A program made the translations under genes and the position numbers. Below are positions 15,639 to 23,636 of a stretch of 44,428 nucleotides of DNA, in pieces (position 1 is the stretch's first letter; every line of letters begins with the position of its first letter). This DNA is from Oscillospiraceae bacterium (GTDB lineage: Bacteria > Bacillota > Clostridia > Oscillospirales > Ruminococcaceae), in the NCBI GenBank assembly GCA_029007035.1, contig JAQXHC010000029.1, positions 1 to 44,428 on the forward strand, given 5' to 3'. The notes below the pieces were generated by a model that was not told the DNA's origin, made no database searches, and was given only the letters and a program-made list of their open reading frames with translations.

Positions 15639-16631
15639 CTATATTATGCCAAGCTGCTGTAGGTAAACGAAAATAAACATCGTCGCAAACATCAGCGCTG
15701 CTGACATTGCAATCAGGATAACCGCCGTAAGAACAACATTCAGCGGAGCAACTCCTCCCTTTGTGCCGAGCCGCTGAGGACTTACCGGACCTCCGAATCT
15801 TAGTTTCTCTTTGCGGACGGAGCGGACTGCGTACCTGTAATACAGCCAGTTTCCGAAAAGACATGCCGCCAGCCGGAAAATCCAGTCAGCTGCGGAGCAA
15901 AGCTCCATCATAGTTTTTATGAAATCCTCGTTAGCCGAAACAAGCTTTGCTGCCCCCTGCAAAAACGGCATATCAACCGCAGTGACACCTATTGCATAAA
16001 TGGTGTCGGGCAGGTTCAGAAATACCGATACAAGTGCAGTTATTATCGCCCAGAGCCACATTTTTCTGTTTGCAAAATAAAAATACGGACAGAAAAGGCA
16101 GATTATATTAAATGAAATTTTCGTGCCGAGGTCTTTCATTCTTTTGAATATCGGCATATAATAGAGAGTATTTGTACTTACAAACTGTGCGACCTCGCCG
16201 AGGTTTACTCCATCACCGAAGCTCTCCTCGGGATTGAACCCCAGATATTGCTTGTTAATGTCAAGCTTTTCCATAGAATCTGCATAGTCTGCCATTCGCT
16301 GAGCAGCTTCGTTTGATTCTTTGTCATCGGGAAGAACGAATCCGCACTTTATACATTCGGTCTGCGACGGGTCGTTCCTGGTAAAGCACCGCGGACAGAT
16401 TTTATATTCAACCCCGGGGGCTTCTGCTTTTTCACCGTTGTTCTGAACGCAGGGAGCACCACTGCTCTGCCATGTTCCGCCCGACTCGTGAAGCGCATCG
16501 TTAAGGCATTTCCCCGCTTCAAGGTAGCAGTGCCTGTGGTAGGGCGTTCCGCATTCGGGACATACGACAATATCGTCTTCACTGCTGAATATCTCACCGC
16601 AGCCGTAGCATTTTTCACCCGTATATTTCAT
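15639..16631 (-). CDS. RING-like zinc-finger membrane protein, function unknown
   Basis: 330 residues. The N-terminus is a prokaryotic RING-like metal site with C8, C11, C24, C27, H32, H34 and C35 (CYGCGEIF, CPECGTPYHRHC). A second zinc ribbon uses C79, C82, C93 and C96 (CPRC, CIKC). The C-terminal half has about four hydrophobic spans, from about residue 165 to the end. The ATG at 16631 is chosen over an in-frame TTG at 16643 because GGAGG (16637-16641) lies five bases upstream of it. Such RING-plus-membrane proteins recur in Clostridia; their role (stress signalling or quality control has been suggested for prokaryotic RING domains) is not established. Confidence 0.8.
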   Translation of the reverse strand: MKYTGEKCYGCGEIFSSEDDIVVCPECGTPYHRHCYLEAGKCLNDALHESGGTWQSSGAPCVQNNGEKAEAPGVEYKICPRCFTRNDPSQTECIKCGFVLPDDKESNEAAQRMADYADSMEKLDINKQYLGFNPEESFGDGVNLGEVAQFVSTNTLYYMPIFKRMKDLGTKISFNIICLFCPYFYFANRKMWLWAIITALVSVFLNLPDTIYAIGVTAVDMPFLQGAAKLVSANEDFIKTMMELCSAADWIFRLAACLFGNWLYYRYAVRSVRKEKLRFGGPVSPQRLGTKGGVAPLNVVLTAVILIAMSAALMFATMFIFVYLQQLGII

Positions 16632-16677
16632 TGTATCCTCCAATCTGCAGGAGCGTGTTTATATAATATTACATTTT

Positions 16678-16707
16678 ATTATATCATAGTTCGGGCAGTA
16701 AAATCAA
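16678..16707 (-). promoter_or_regulatory. Probable promoter of the RING-like gene
   Basis: On the minus strand TTGATT (16707-16702) and TATAAT (16683-16678) with an 18-bp spacer, 47 bases upstream of the start. A second AT-rich -10-like block lies closer to the gene, so the exact start is uncertain. Confidence 0.5.
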
Positions 16708-16798
16708 GGACTTTTAAAAATAATATTGACGGATTATAATAAAATTTGGTAAAGCATTCACATAATCCACTTTTTTGTAAAAAAATCCACTCTGCATA

Positions 16799-16827
16799 TT
16801 GACAAATGGTCGGGATTATGGTAAAAT
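16799..16827 (+). promoter_or_regulatory. Sigma-A promoter of the xylanase gene
   Basis: Consensus TTGACA at 16799-16804 and TAAAAT at 16822-16827, spacer 17 bp, about 50 bases upstream of the ATG. Confidence 0.85.
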
Positions 16828-16879
16828 ATACAATATATCAGATATCAGCCCGAAGTTAACGGGCAAGGAGGGTATAAAA

Positions 16880-18793
16880 ATGAGAGGGTTGTTTTTCAGA
16901 AGAGCAGGGTCAGGCATTATCGGTCTTTCACTGCTTGCAGCGGCTGTTCCGACCATCAGTATGGCAGAGGAATCAGCTTCACAGGGAAATGTCATCTATT
17001 CCTCAGACTTTGAGGATGGCGACGTTTCGGCATTTACCAACAGAGGTGAAAATGATACGACAGAGCTTTCTGCCTCGACGGAAGCTGCCGCAAGCGGTAC
17101 AACATCGCTTCTTGCAAGCGGACGCTCAAAGGAATGGAACGGTCCGGCATTCCGTCTCGACGTAGTATGCGAACCGTATACCGAATACTATGTAAGTGCT
17201 AAAATCAAGGGACGCTATTACACAAACGCTATGCTCAGCTTCCAGTACAACGACGCTGACGGCGTAACTCACTACTCCAATCTCGTTCAGAATCTCAGCG
17301 GAAGCGACTGGATGTCAGTTGAGAATGTCAAGGTAAGCTTTACCGAGGATATGACAGACGTCTACGTTTATTTCGAGGGCGGCACAGACGATATCTTTAT
17401 TGACGATTTCAGCGTAGTAGAGGTTCCCACTGTTGAAATTGAGAAGGACATTGTCTCTCTCAAGGACGCTTTTGCAAACGATTTCAAAATCGGCACGGCA
17501 ATTACACCGTCAGATCTCAGTTCAAAACCCACTATGGATCTCGTTGAAAAGCATTTCAGCGGCAGCATCACGGTCGGCAACGAGATGAAGCCCGATTCTG
17601 TACTCAATCATGACGCTTGTCTTGCCTATGTTGAGGAGACAGGCGACGATACAGTTCCGCAGATTTCATTCTCGGCTGCAAAGCCCGTTCTGAATTATTG
17701 TCAGAAAAATAATATCCCCGTTCGCGTTCACACTCTCGTATGGCACAGCCAGACTCCGGACTGGTTCTTTAAAGAGGGCTATGCTACCGACGGAGAATGG
17801 GTTTCTTCCGAAAAGATGCTCAAGCGTATGGAAAACTATATCAAGGCGTATTTCGAGACTCTCACCGAGCTTTATCCGGATGTTGATTTTTATGCCTGCG
17901 ACGTTGTAAACGAGGCATGGACCGAATCCGGAACTCCCCGTGATCCCGGCGAACAGGGCAGCAGCGGTTCGGCTAAGTCTGCATGGGTTCAGGTATTCGG
18001 CGACAATTCCTTTATCGAGCCTGCTTTCACTTATGCAAGAAAGTATGCTCCTGAGGGCTGTAAGCTCTATTACAACGACTATAACGAATACATGGACGGC
18101 AAAATGAATGCTATTGTTGCGATGGCTGAAGATCTCAAGGCAAAGGGACTTATCGACGGCATCGGTATGCAGTCCCACCTTGATGCAAGACAGAGCCTTG
18201 ATGCAGCATTCCCGTCAGTCAATATGTATAACAGAGCTCTTGACACTTATGCAGCAACTGGTCTTGACATTCAGATCACAGAACTTGATGCAACAATTCC
18301 TGAGAATTCCGGCGATCAGTATTATGATGTTCAGGCTGATTACTACAAGGGTATCTGGGATTCAATTCTTGCCCATAAGGATAATATCTCCGCAGTTGTA
18401 CTGTGGGGAATCGCCGATGATGCAAGCTGGAGAGCAAGTCAGCAGCCGCTTCTTTTCGGCGGCGATTATATGGCAAAGCCTGCGTTTTATGCCATTACCG
18501 ACGGAATTGAGGTGACCACAAAGGAGCCTACAACCGTTCCAAAAACAGAAACAACAACAATCGGCGATTTGCCCGATGTTCTCTTTGGTGATGCCGACTG
18601 CAACGAAAGCGTTAATGTAAATGACGTTGTAGTAATTATGTGCTACACTGCCGACCCCGATAATAATAAGCTTTCTGCTGAAGCTATGAATAATGCCGAT
18701 GTATTTAATCGCGGCGACGGGGTGAACAGCAGTGATGCTGTTGCGGTTCAGAAATACCTTGCAAAGCTTATCAATGCTCTTCCCGAGGTATAA
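16880..18793 (+). CDS. Cellulosomal GH10 endo-1,4-beta-xylanase with CBM and dockerin
   Basis: 637 residues, secreted. Signal peptide about 1-29 (GIIGLSLLAAAVPTISMAEE). About 36-185 is a CBM22/CBM4_9-like beta-sandwich that binds xylan-type chains. About 190-545 is the GH10 barrel with acid/base E345 in DVVNEAW, nucleophile E468 in ITELDA, and VHTLVWHSQTPDW in the active-site cleft. A Thr/Pro linker follows, then a type I dockerin (about 567-637) with calcium loops DADCNESVNVND and NRGDGVNSSDAV. It cleaves internal xylan bonds and docks onto a scaffoldin cohesin. AAGGAGGG before the ATG at 16880 decides the start; an upstream in-frame codon at 16799 overlaps the -35 box and is rejected. Confidence 0.96.
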   Translation: MRGLFFRRAGSGIIGLSLLAAAVPTISMAEESASQGNVIYSSDFEDGDVSAFTNRGENDTTELSASTEAAASGTTSLLASGRSKEWNGPAFRLDVVCEPYTEYYVSAKIKGRYYTNAMLSFQYNDADGVTHYSNLVQNLSGSDWMSVENVKVSFTEDMTDVYVYFEGGTDDIFIDDFSVVEVPTVEIEKDIVSLKDAFANDFKIGTAITPSDLSSKPTMDLVEKHFSGSITVGNEMKPDSVLNHDACLAYVEETGDDTVPQISFSAAKPVLNYCQKNNIPVRVHTLVWHSQTPDWFFKEGYATDGEWVSSEKMLKRMENYIKAYFETLTELYPDVDFYACDVVNEAWTESGTPRDPGEQGSSGSAKSAWVQVFGDNSFIEPAFTYARKYAPEGCKLYYNDYNEYMDGKMNAIVAMAEDLKAKGLIDGIGMQSHLDARQSLDAAFPSVNMYNRALDTYAATGLDIQITELDATIPENSGDQYYDVQADYYKGIWDSILAHKDNISAVVLWGIADDASWRASQQPLLFGGDYMAKPAFYAITDGIEVTTKEPTTVPKTETTTIGDLPDVLFGDADCNESVNVNDVVVIMCYTADPDNNKLSAEAMNNADVFNRGDGVNSSDAVAVQKYLAKLINALPEV

Positions 18794-18796
18794 TGT

Positions 18797-18837
18797 AAAG
18801 ACAGCACCGTGCAATTAACATCTGCCGGTTTTGCTGC
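18797..18837 (+). repeat. Dispersed CAGCACCG-type intergenic repeat, copy 1
   Basis: AAAGACAGCACCGTGCAA followed, after a short spacer, by CCGGTTTTGCTGC. The same two-part pattern occurs at 23308-23350 and 25275-25327. It lies just after the xylanase stop. The rest of the gap to 19161 holds a terminator and the next promoter. Confidence 0.55.
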
Positions 18838-18881
18838 ACATCTGTACGACAAAATATTCGGGATTTTCCTGAACAGTTATT

Positions 18882-18915
18882 AAAAACCTGCTGATGAAGA
18901 TCGGCAGGTTTTTTT
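18882..18915 (+). terminator. Rho-independent terminator of the xylanase gene
   Basis: AAAAACCTGC (18882-18891) pairs with GCAGGTTTTT (18904-18913), followed by more T residues. Confidence 0.85.
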
Positions 18916-19010
18916 GTATAGAATTTATCGAATCTGCGGATTGGCAATGGACCTTGAATACAAGTTAAATTATTTGCCTTGGTAAAATATTGGAAATTTT
19001 ATAAAAAACA

Positions 19011-19039
19011 TTGACGAAGGAAAAAATGTGTGTTATAAT
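19011..19039 (+). promoter_or_regulatory. Sigma-A promoter of the CapD-like gene
   Basis: TTGACG at 19011-19016 and TATAAT at 19034-19039, spacer 17 bp. The leader is about 115 bases long and AT-rich, with no clear structure. Confidence 0.8.
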
Positions 19040-19161
19040 AAATTTAAGCTGTATGTAAATATATATAGGCTTGTCCTTACAGCTATATTAGATTACTATA
19101 ATTTCGAAATACAGGGCAGGCGTTTATTTACTATAAATTTGTATGTGGGGAAGTTTTTTAT

Positions 19162-21111
19162 ATGAGAGAGTATTTCAGAAAATTCAGCGTCAGAAAGATT
19201 GTTCTTGCGGTTGCTGACTGCTTTTTGATAACTGTATCAGCTCTAATCGCAAATTTTGCACTCTCGGTGTTTGAAAAGGCTGTTCCTAACTCAGAAGTTC
19301 TGATCTCAATGGTATGTGGAAGCATATGCTGTCTTCTCACACTTATGATTTGCGGAGCGTATAAAATTATGTGGCGGTATTTCAATGGAAAGGACTACCT
19401 GACCTGCCTTGAGGGCATAGTGCTCGGTATGTTTATGTCCTGCATTGTGATTGGCGTACTGAAGCATGAGGTGCAGATAATTTATACTCTTCTTCACGGC
19501 TCTGTATCATTGATTGCAATTTGTCTTTTCAGATATCTGTTTAAAAGTACGTTTATTACTCTGTCTAAAACAGATAAAACGAACAGTTCAGCTAAAAGGA
19601 CTCTTATAGTCGGCGGCGGACGTGCATGTGAGATTATCCTGAAAGAAATACGTCATGCCGAAGAGGAGCACCGTTCATACTCAAATGCCTATGAGCCGGT
19701 GTGCATTGTTGATGACAGTACGGCAAAAATCGGCAAAACAATCGACGGAGTACCCGTAGTGGGCAATACGTCTGATATTTCAAAATATGTTGAACAATAT
19801 AAAATCGAACAGATTATATTTGCCATTCCCTCATGCCTTGAAGAGGAACGCAAGCGTATTCTGGATGTCTGCTCAGCGGCAAAAGTTCCGATAAAGATGA
19901 TTCCGTTCATCGGAAATCTTATTTTTGAAAATGACACTGTTGAGCTTATGAAGCAGATCCGTGACATTAAGGTCGAAGATTTGCTTGGACGCGATCCGGT
20001 TAAATTTGATAACAAGGATATAAAGGAGTTCATTTACGGAAAAGTCTGCCTTGTAACAGGCGGCGGCGGTTCCATCGGTTCGGAGCTTGTAAGGCAGATT
20101 GCAAAATATTCGCCTAAGCAGATTATAATTGTTGATATTTATGAGAATAACGCCTACGAAATACAGCAGGAGCTTGTAATGGAGTATGGTGACAAGCTGA
20201 ACCTTGTCACGCTTATAGCCTCCGTAAGAGACTATTTCCGCATCAATCAGATTTTTGAACGATATAAGCCGCAGATTGTCTTTCATGCAGCCGCGCATAA
20301 GCACGTTCCGCTTATGGAGGTTTCTCCGATGGAGGCAATCAAAAATAACGTAGTTGGCACATTTAATGTGGCTACAATTGCCGATTTCCATAAAGTCGAG
20401 AAGTTTGTAATGATTTCTACGGATAAGGCTGTTAATCCGACAAACGTTATGGGCGCGTCAAAGAGATGCTGCGAGATGATTATTCAGTACATATCCCAGC
20501 AGAAAGAAACCACAACCGATTTTGTTACAACCCGTTTCGGAAATGTTCTCGGTTCAAACGGCTCGGTTATCCCGCTTTTCAAAAAGCAGATTGAACAGGG
20601 CAAACCTGTTACGGTTACTCATCCGGATATTATCCGCTACTTTATGACCATTCCGGAGGCTGTAAGTCTTGTTATGGAGGCTGCTGCAATTGCTCACGGC
20701 GGCGAGATTTTCGTTCTTGACATGGGAAAGCCTGTTAAAATTGTAACCCTTGCGGAAAATCTTATCAGAATGTACGGAAAGATTCCGTATAAAGATGTTC
20801 AGATTCAGTTTACCGGTCTGCGTCCCGGTGAGAAAATCAAAGAGGAGCTTCTCATGAATGAGGAGGGACTTAAAAAGACGTCCAATAAGCTTATCTTTAT
20901 AGGCAATCAGATCGAAATAGACTCAGATAAATTTATTGTTCAGTTGCACAAGCTGAAAAGTGCGGCAGCGGAAAATGACGAAGCTACGGCGGTCAATGCT
21001 CTGCATGAAATTGTTCCGACATTTACAACACCCGAAGAATTCAACAAGCATGAGTTTGCTAAAAAGGATTCGCCTGAAATTGAAAACAAAAAACTTTCTC
21101 CGGTTTTATAA
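19162..21111 (+). CDS. CapD/PglF/WbpM-type nucleotide-sugar 4,6-dehydratase
   Basis: 649 residues, membrane-anchored. Four hydrophobic spans lie within about 1-130. About 145-270 is a first Rossmann-like domain (TLIVGGGRACEIILKEI). From about 290 is an extended SDR domain with the NAD-binding motif TGGGGSIGSE starting at residue 299. The usual SDR Tyr is replaced by Met in MGASK (M430, K434), which is typical of this membrane class that turns UDP-GlcNAc into a 4-keto-6-deoxy sugar. Other markers are STDKAVNPTNVMG and the late FTGLRPGEKIKEELL. The product would feed synthesis of a modified amino-sugar glycan, consistent with the Wzz and Wzm/Wzt genes in the window. It is transcribed alone, with a terminator at 21119-21153. 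Confidence 0.93.
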   Translation: MREYFRKFSVRKIVLAVADCFLITVSALIANFALSVFEKAVPNSEVLISMVCGSICCLLTLMICGAYKIMWRYFNGKDYLTCLEGIVLGMFMSCIVIGVLKHEVQIIYTLLHGSVSLIAICLFRYLFKSTFITLSKTDKTNSSAKRTLIVGGGRACEIILKEIRHAEEEHRSYSNAYEPVCIVDDSTAKIGKTIDGVPVVGNTSDISKYVEQYKIEQIIFAIPSCLEEERKRILDVCSAAKVPIKMIPFIGNLIFENDTVELMKQIRDIKVEDLLGRDPVKFDNKDIKEFIYGKVCLVTGGGGSIGSELVRQIAKYSPKQIIIVDIYENNAYEIQQELVMEYGDKLNLVTLIASVRDYFRINQIFERYKPQIVFHAAAHKHVPLMEVSPMEAIKNNVVGTFNVATIADFHKVEKFVMISTDKAVNPTNVMGASKRCCEMIIQYISQQKETTTDFVTTRFGNVLGSNGSVIPLFKKQIEQGKPVTVTHPDIIRYFMTIPEAVSLVMEAAAIAHGGEIFVLDMGKPVKIVTLAENLIRMYGKIPYKDVQIQFTGLRPGEKIKEELLMNEEGLKKTSNKLIFIGNQIEIDSDKFIVQLHKLKSAAAENDEATAVNALHEIVPTFTTPEEFNKHEFAKKDSPEIENKKLSPVL

Positions 21112-21118
21112 AAAATAT

Positions 21119-21153
21119 GCTCTCCGACTCATATTGAGACGGAGAGCTTTTTT
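21119..21153 (+). terminator. Bidirectional terminator between convergent genes
   Basis: GCTCTCCG (21119-21126) pairs with CGGAGAGC (21140-21147), followed by TTTTTT; A residues precede it, so it can also end the minus-strand AzlCD unit. Confidence 0.85.
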
Positions 21154-21157
21154 ATGT

Positions 21158-21457
21158 TCAGAGAAACAGTCCGGACAGGAAAGCCGCGGCTGCGGCTGCG
21201 AGTGCAACTAAAATAAGCGGAAAATCAAAATATGCAAGAACTGCCGCTGCGGCTGTTCCCACAGCTGCCGTCATGATGCTTCCGGTACTGTAGAATATAG
21301 CAGGAATCGTCATTGCGCTCAGCACGGCATAGGGGATATAATAAAGGAAACTGCGAAAAAACTGTGATTTGATTTTCCTGTTAAAAAATGTGAACGGTAT
21401 CATGCGGATCAGGTAGGTCACGCCTGCCATTACAATGATATAAAGAGCGAGCTTCAT
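21158..21457 (-). CDS. azlD: AzlD-type branched-chain amino acid exporter subunit
   Basis: 99 residues, about four hydrophobic helices (MKLALYIIVMAGVTYLIRMI at the start, then FPLILVALAAAAAAFL near the end). Size, hydropathy and the TYLIRMIPF start match AzlD, the small subunit that works with AzlC to export branched-chain amino acids and analogues. The ATG overlaps the azlC stop (ATGA), so the pair is translationally coupled. Longer upstream frame in this phase is only a shadow of azlC. Confidence 0.9.
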   Translation of the reverse strand: MKLALYIIVMAGVTYLIRMIPFTFFNRKIKSQFFRSFLYYIPYAVLSAMTIPAIFYSTGSIMTAAVGTAAAAVLAYFDFPLILVALAAAAAAFLSGLFL

Positions 21458-22176
21458 GCGTTTTGCACCGTCCTTTCGTCCTCGTTGTCTGTTTCCTTGA
21501 CGGGAAAGAGCGCCGCGCCAATTGCAGAAGCTGCCGCTGCACTGATAATTATTGCAAATCCGCCTGATACAGTCGTGATCAGATATTTGAAAATAATGCT
21601 TACTGCCGCCGCAACAATGACTACTGCAAGCACACTTCGTTCCTTTCGTGAGGGAGGGATAATTATTGCAAGAAACATTCCGTATAGGACTATGCCCATT
21701 GCACCGGACACCGATGCCGGCAGAAGGTGACCGGCTTCTGCTCCGAGGAGCGTTCCGGAGGTCCAGCCGAGAAAGGCGATAAGTATCATTCCGAACATAT
21801 ATGACGGAGTCAGCGGTTCCTGCTGAGCCGAGCATACAGCAAAAATTTCATCGGTAATTCCGTATGAAGTCAGCAGACGCTTCGGTGCGGAAAAGCTCTT
21901 ATCAAGCTTTTGTGAAAGGGATATTGCCATAAGCGAATACCGGAGGTTGATTGTGAACTGAGTAAGGGCCATTTCAATCAGCGTTCCTCCTGCGGTGATT
22001 ATGCTCAGTCCTGCTGCCTGACCTGCCGAGGTGAGATTAGAGGCTGATATTATTGCTGCGACTGTGGCTGAAAGTCCTGATTTTGCAGCCAGGATTCCAA
22101 ATCCGAATGAGACCGAGAGATACCCCAGTGCTATCGGGATTCCGTGGGACATACCTCTCAGAAAATGATTTTTCAA
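21454..22176 (-). CDS. azlC: AzlC-type branched-chain amino acid exporter
   Basis: 240 residues with about seven hydrophobic helices. Family landmarks are GMSHGIPIALGYLSVSFGFG near the start and LTSAGQAAG in the first third. The likely start is TTG at 22176, with AAAGGACG seven bases upstream; a Met nine codons further in is an alternative. The frame extends far upstream, but that part overlaps the promoter and is not coding. It pairs with azlD. Regulation by leucine-type repressors is known in other species but not visible here. Confidence 0.9.
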   Translation of the reverse strand: MKNHFLRGMSHGIPIALGYLSVSFGFGILAAKSGLSATVAAIISASNLTSAGQAAGLSIITAGGTLIEMALTQFTINLRYSLMAISLSQKLDKSFSAPKRLLTSYGITDEIFAVCSAQQEPLTPSYMFGMILIAFLGWTSGTLLGAEAGHLLPASVSGAMGIVLYGMFLAIIIPPSRKERSVLAVVIVAAAVSIIFKYLITTVSGGFAIIISAAAASAIGAALFPVKETDNEDERTVQNA

Positions 22177-22215
22177 TTCATTTCGTCCTTTCGATAAAGC
22201 TGTTATTTTATGATT

Positions 22216-22244
22216 ATTATACCATAATATTGTTTGTTTTGCAA
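22216..22244 (-). promoter_or_regulatory. Sigma-A promoter of azlCD
   Basis: On the minus strand TTGCAA (22244-22239) and TATAAT (22221-22216), spacer 17 bp, about 40 bases before the TTG start. Confidence 0.8.
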
Positions 22245-22308
22245 GTGTCCGGGTGTATGCTGACCTGATATTCCGCTTTATGATCTGTGCAGGACAAGGC
22301 TTAAGTAA

Positions 22309-22337
22309 TTGACATTTTCTGCCCATTGTGATATAAT
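22309..22337 (+). promoter_or_regulatory. Sigma-A promoter of the cysteine synthase gene
   Basis: TTGACA at 22309-22314 and TATAAT at 22332-22337, spacer 17 bp, divergent from the azlCD promoter. Confidence 0.88.
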
Positions 22338-22378
22338 AAAACATTAGATTATACTTGCGGATAAAGGAGACATTTTTC

Positions 22379-23305
22379 ATGGTATATAACAATATTCTCG
22401 AGGTAATCGGCCACACCCCGATTATCCGTCTTAACAGAATGGTCAAAAAAGGAAGCGCAGAGGTGCTTGTTAAGTTCGAGGGACTGAACGTAGGCGGCTC
22501 AATTAAAACACGTACGGCTTACAATATGATCATTGATGCCGAAAACAGGGGACTTATCAATAAGGATACAATAATTGTTGAACCGACAAGCGGCAATCAG
22601 GGTATTGGTCTTGCGCTGATCGGAGCGGTAAGGGGCTACAGAACAATTATAATTATGCCGGATTCCGTCAGCGAGGAGCGAAGAAAGCTCGTCCGGCACT
22701 ATGGTGCGGAGGTTATGCTGATTCATGATGCCGGAAATATCGGTGACTGCATTGATGAATGCCTGCAAACAGCTATACGTTTAAGCAAAGAAAATCCGAA
22801 TGTGTATATTCCGCAGCAGTTTGAGAATCCTGCAAATCCTCTTGTGCATAAATATCACACCGGACTTGAAATTCTCGAACAGACGGGCAGAGAAATCCAC
22901 GGCTTTTGTTCGGGAATCGGCACAGGCGGCACGATCAGCGGAATCGGTGAGGTTTTGAAAGCTCTCTATCCGAATATTGAGATATGGGCGGTTGAACCTG
23001 AAAATGCGGCTATTCTCGCCGGAGGAAATATCGGAACTCACCTGCAAATGGGGATCGGAGACGGACTTATTCCCGAAAATCTCAACACGAATATCTACAA
23101 TGATATATACGTGGTTTCCGATGAAGAAGCAATCAGCACAGCTAAAGACCTTGCACGTCTTGAGGGAATAATGTGCGGTATTTCAAGCGGAACTAATGTG
23201 GCAGCTGCTCTTAAAATGGCAGAAAAGCTCGGCGAGGGCAAAACGGTTGTAACCGTACTTCCGGATACTGCAGAGAGATATTTTTCCACCCCGCTTTTTG
23301 ACTGA
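22379..23305 (+). CDS. Cysteine synthase-family PLP enzyme
   Basis: 308 residues, the usual length for O-acetylserine sulfhydrylase (CysK/CysM), a cytoplasmic dimer that makes cysteine from O-acetylserine and sulfide. The PLP lysine is K43 in GGSIKTR. The substrate loop reads TSGNQG (70-75) where CysK usually has TSGNTG, and the phosphate-binding loop is GTGGT. The C-terminus ERYFSTPLFD is typical of the family. AAGGAGA before the ATG at 22379 decides the start. Because of the Gln in the loop and the altered lysine motif, a related beta-replacement or cystathionine-type reaction cannot be excluded. It is a single-gene unit. Confidence 0.87.
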   Translation: MVYNNILEVIGHTPIIRLNRMVKKGSAEVLVKFEGLNVGGSIKTRTAYNMIIDAENRGLINKDTIIVEPTSGNQGIGLALIGAVRGYRTIIIMPDSVSEERRKLVRHYGAEVMLIHDAGNIGDCIDECLQTAIRLSKENPNVYIPQQFENPANPLVHKYHTGLEILEQTGREIHGFCSGIGTGGTISGIGEVLKALYPNIEIWAVEPENAAILAGGNIGTHLQMGIGDGLIPENLNTNIYNDIYVVSDEEAISTAKDLARLEGIMCGISSGTNVAAALKMAEKLGEGKTVVTVLPDTAERYFSTPLFD

Positions 23306-23307
23306 TT

Positions 23308-23350
23308 TAAAGCAGCACCGCACAAAGCATAACGCTCGGTTTTGTACCGG
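23308..23350 (+). repeat. Dispersed CAGCACCG-type intergenic repeat, copy 2
   Basis: AAAGCAGCACCGCACAAA, spacer, then CTCGGTTTTGTACCGG, just after the cysteine synthase stop. The following bases to about 23480 contain further A- and T-rich imperfect repeats that may belong to the same element. No gene is seen in 23306-23636. Confidence 0.55.
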
Positions 23351-23529
23351 ATATGTACGCATATTTTTCGTAATATCGCAAAAAAACTATTGCCTTGCGT
23401 CAGTTTGTCTGCGATTCGGGTCTTGATATTTTGCTTTTTTGCCTGTGCCTTTTGGCAGAGTATAACTGGTTAAGCAATAATATCATCAGCTGAATTCAAA
23501 ACAATATGCCGCAAGGTGTTTTTTTAGTT

Positions 23530-23548
23530 TGAAATTTATGAAATTTCA
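23530..23548. promoter_or_regulatory. Operator-like perfect inverted repeat before the Wzz-like gene
   Basis: TGAAATTT (23530-23537) and AAATTTCA (23541-23548) are perfect inverted arms separated by ATG. The site ends 10 bases before the -35 box at 23559, a position where a regulator could act. No binding protein is known. Confidence 0.4.
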
Positions 23549-23558
23549 GCGAAATCTA

Positions 23559-23587
23559 TTGACTCTGACGGATTATAATGATATAAT
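23559..23587 (+). promoter_or_regulatory. Sigma-A promoter of the Wzz-like gene
   Basis: TTGACT at 23559-23564 and TATAAT at 23582-23587, spacer 17 bp. Another TATAAT eight bases upstream lacks a correctly spaced -35. Confidence 0.8.
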
Positions 23588-23636
23588 ATTAATTGCGGTC
23601 TTTTGACCGGGAATAAGTAAAAACCGGAGGTAACAT

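Noticed and set aside
22177..22446. 90-codon N-terminal extension of AzlC
   Set aside because: It runs through two divergent promoters and is hydrophilic, whereas AzlC proteins are about 240 residues.
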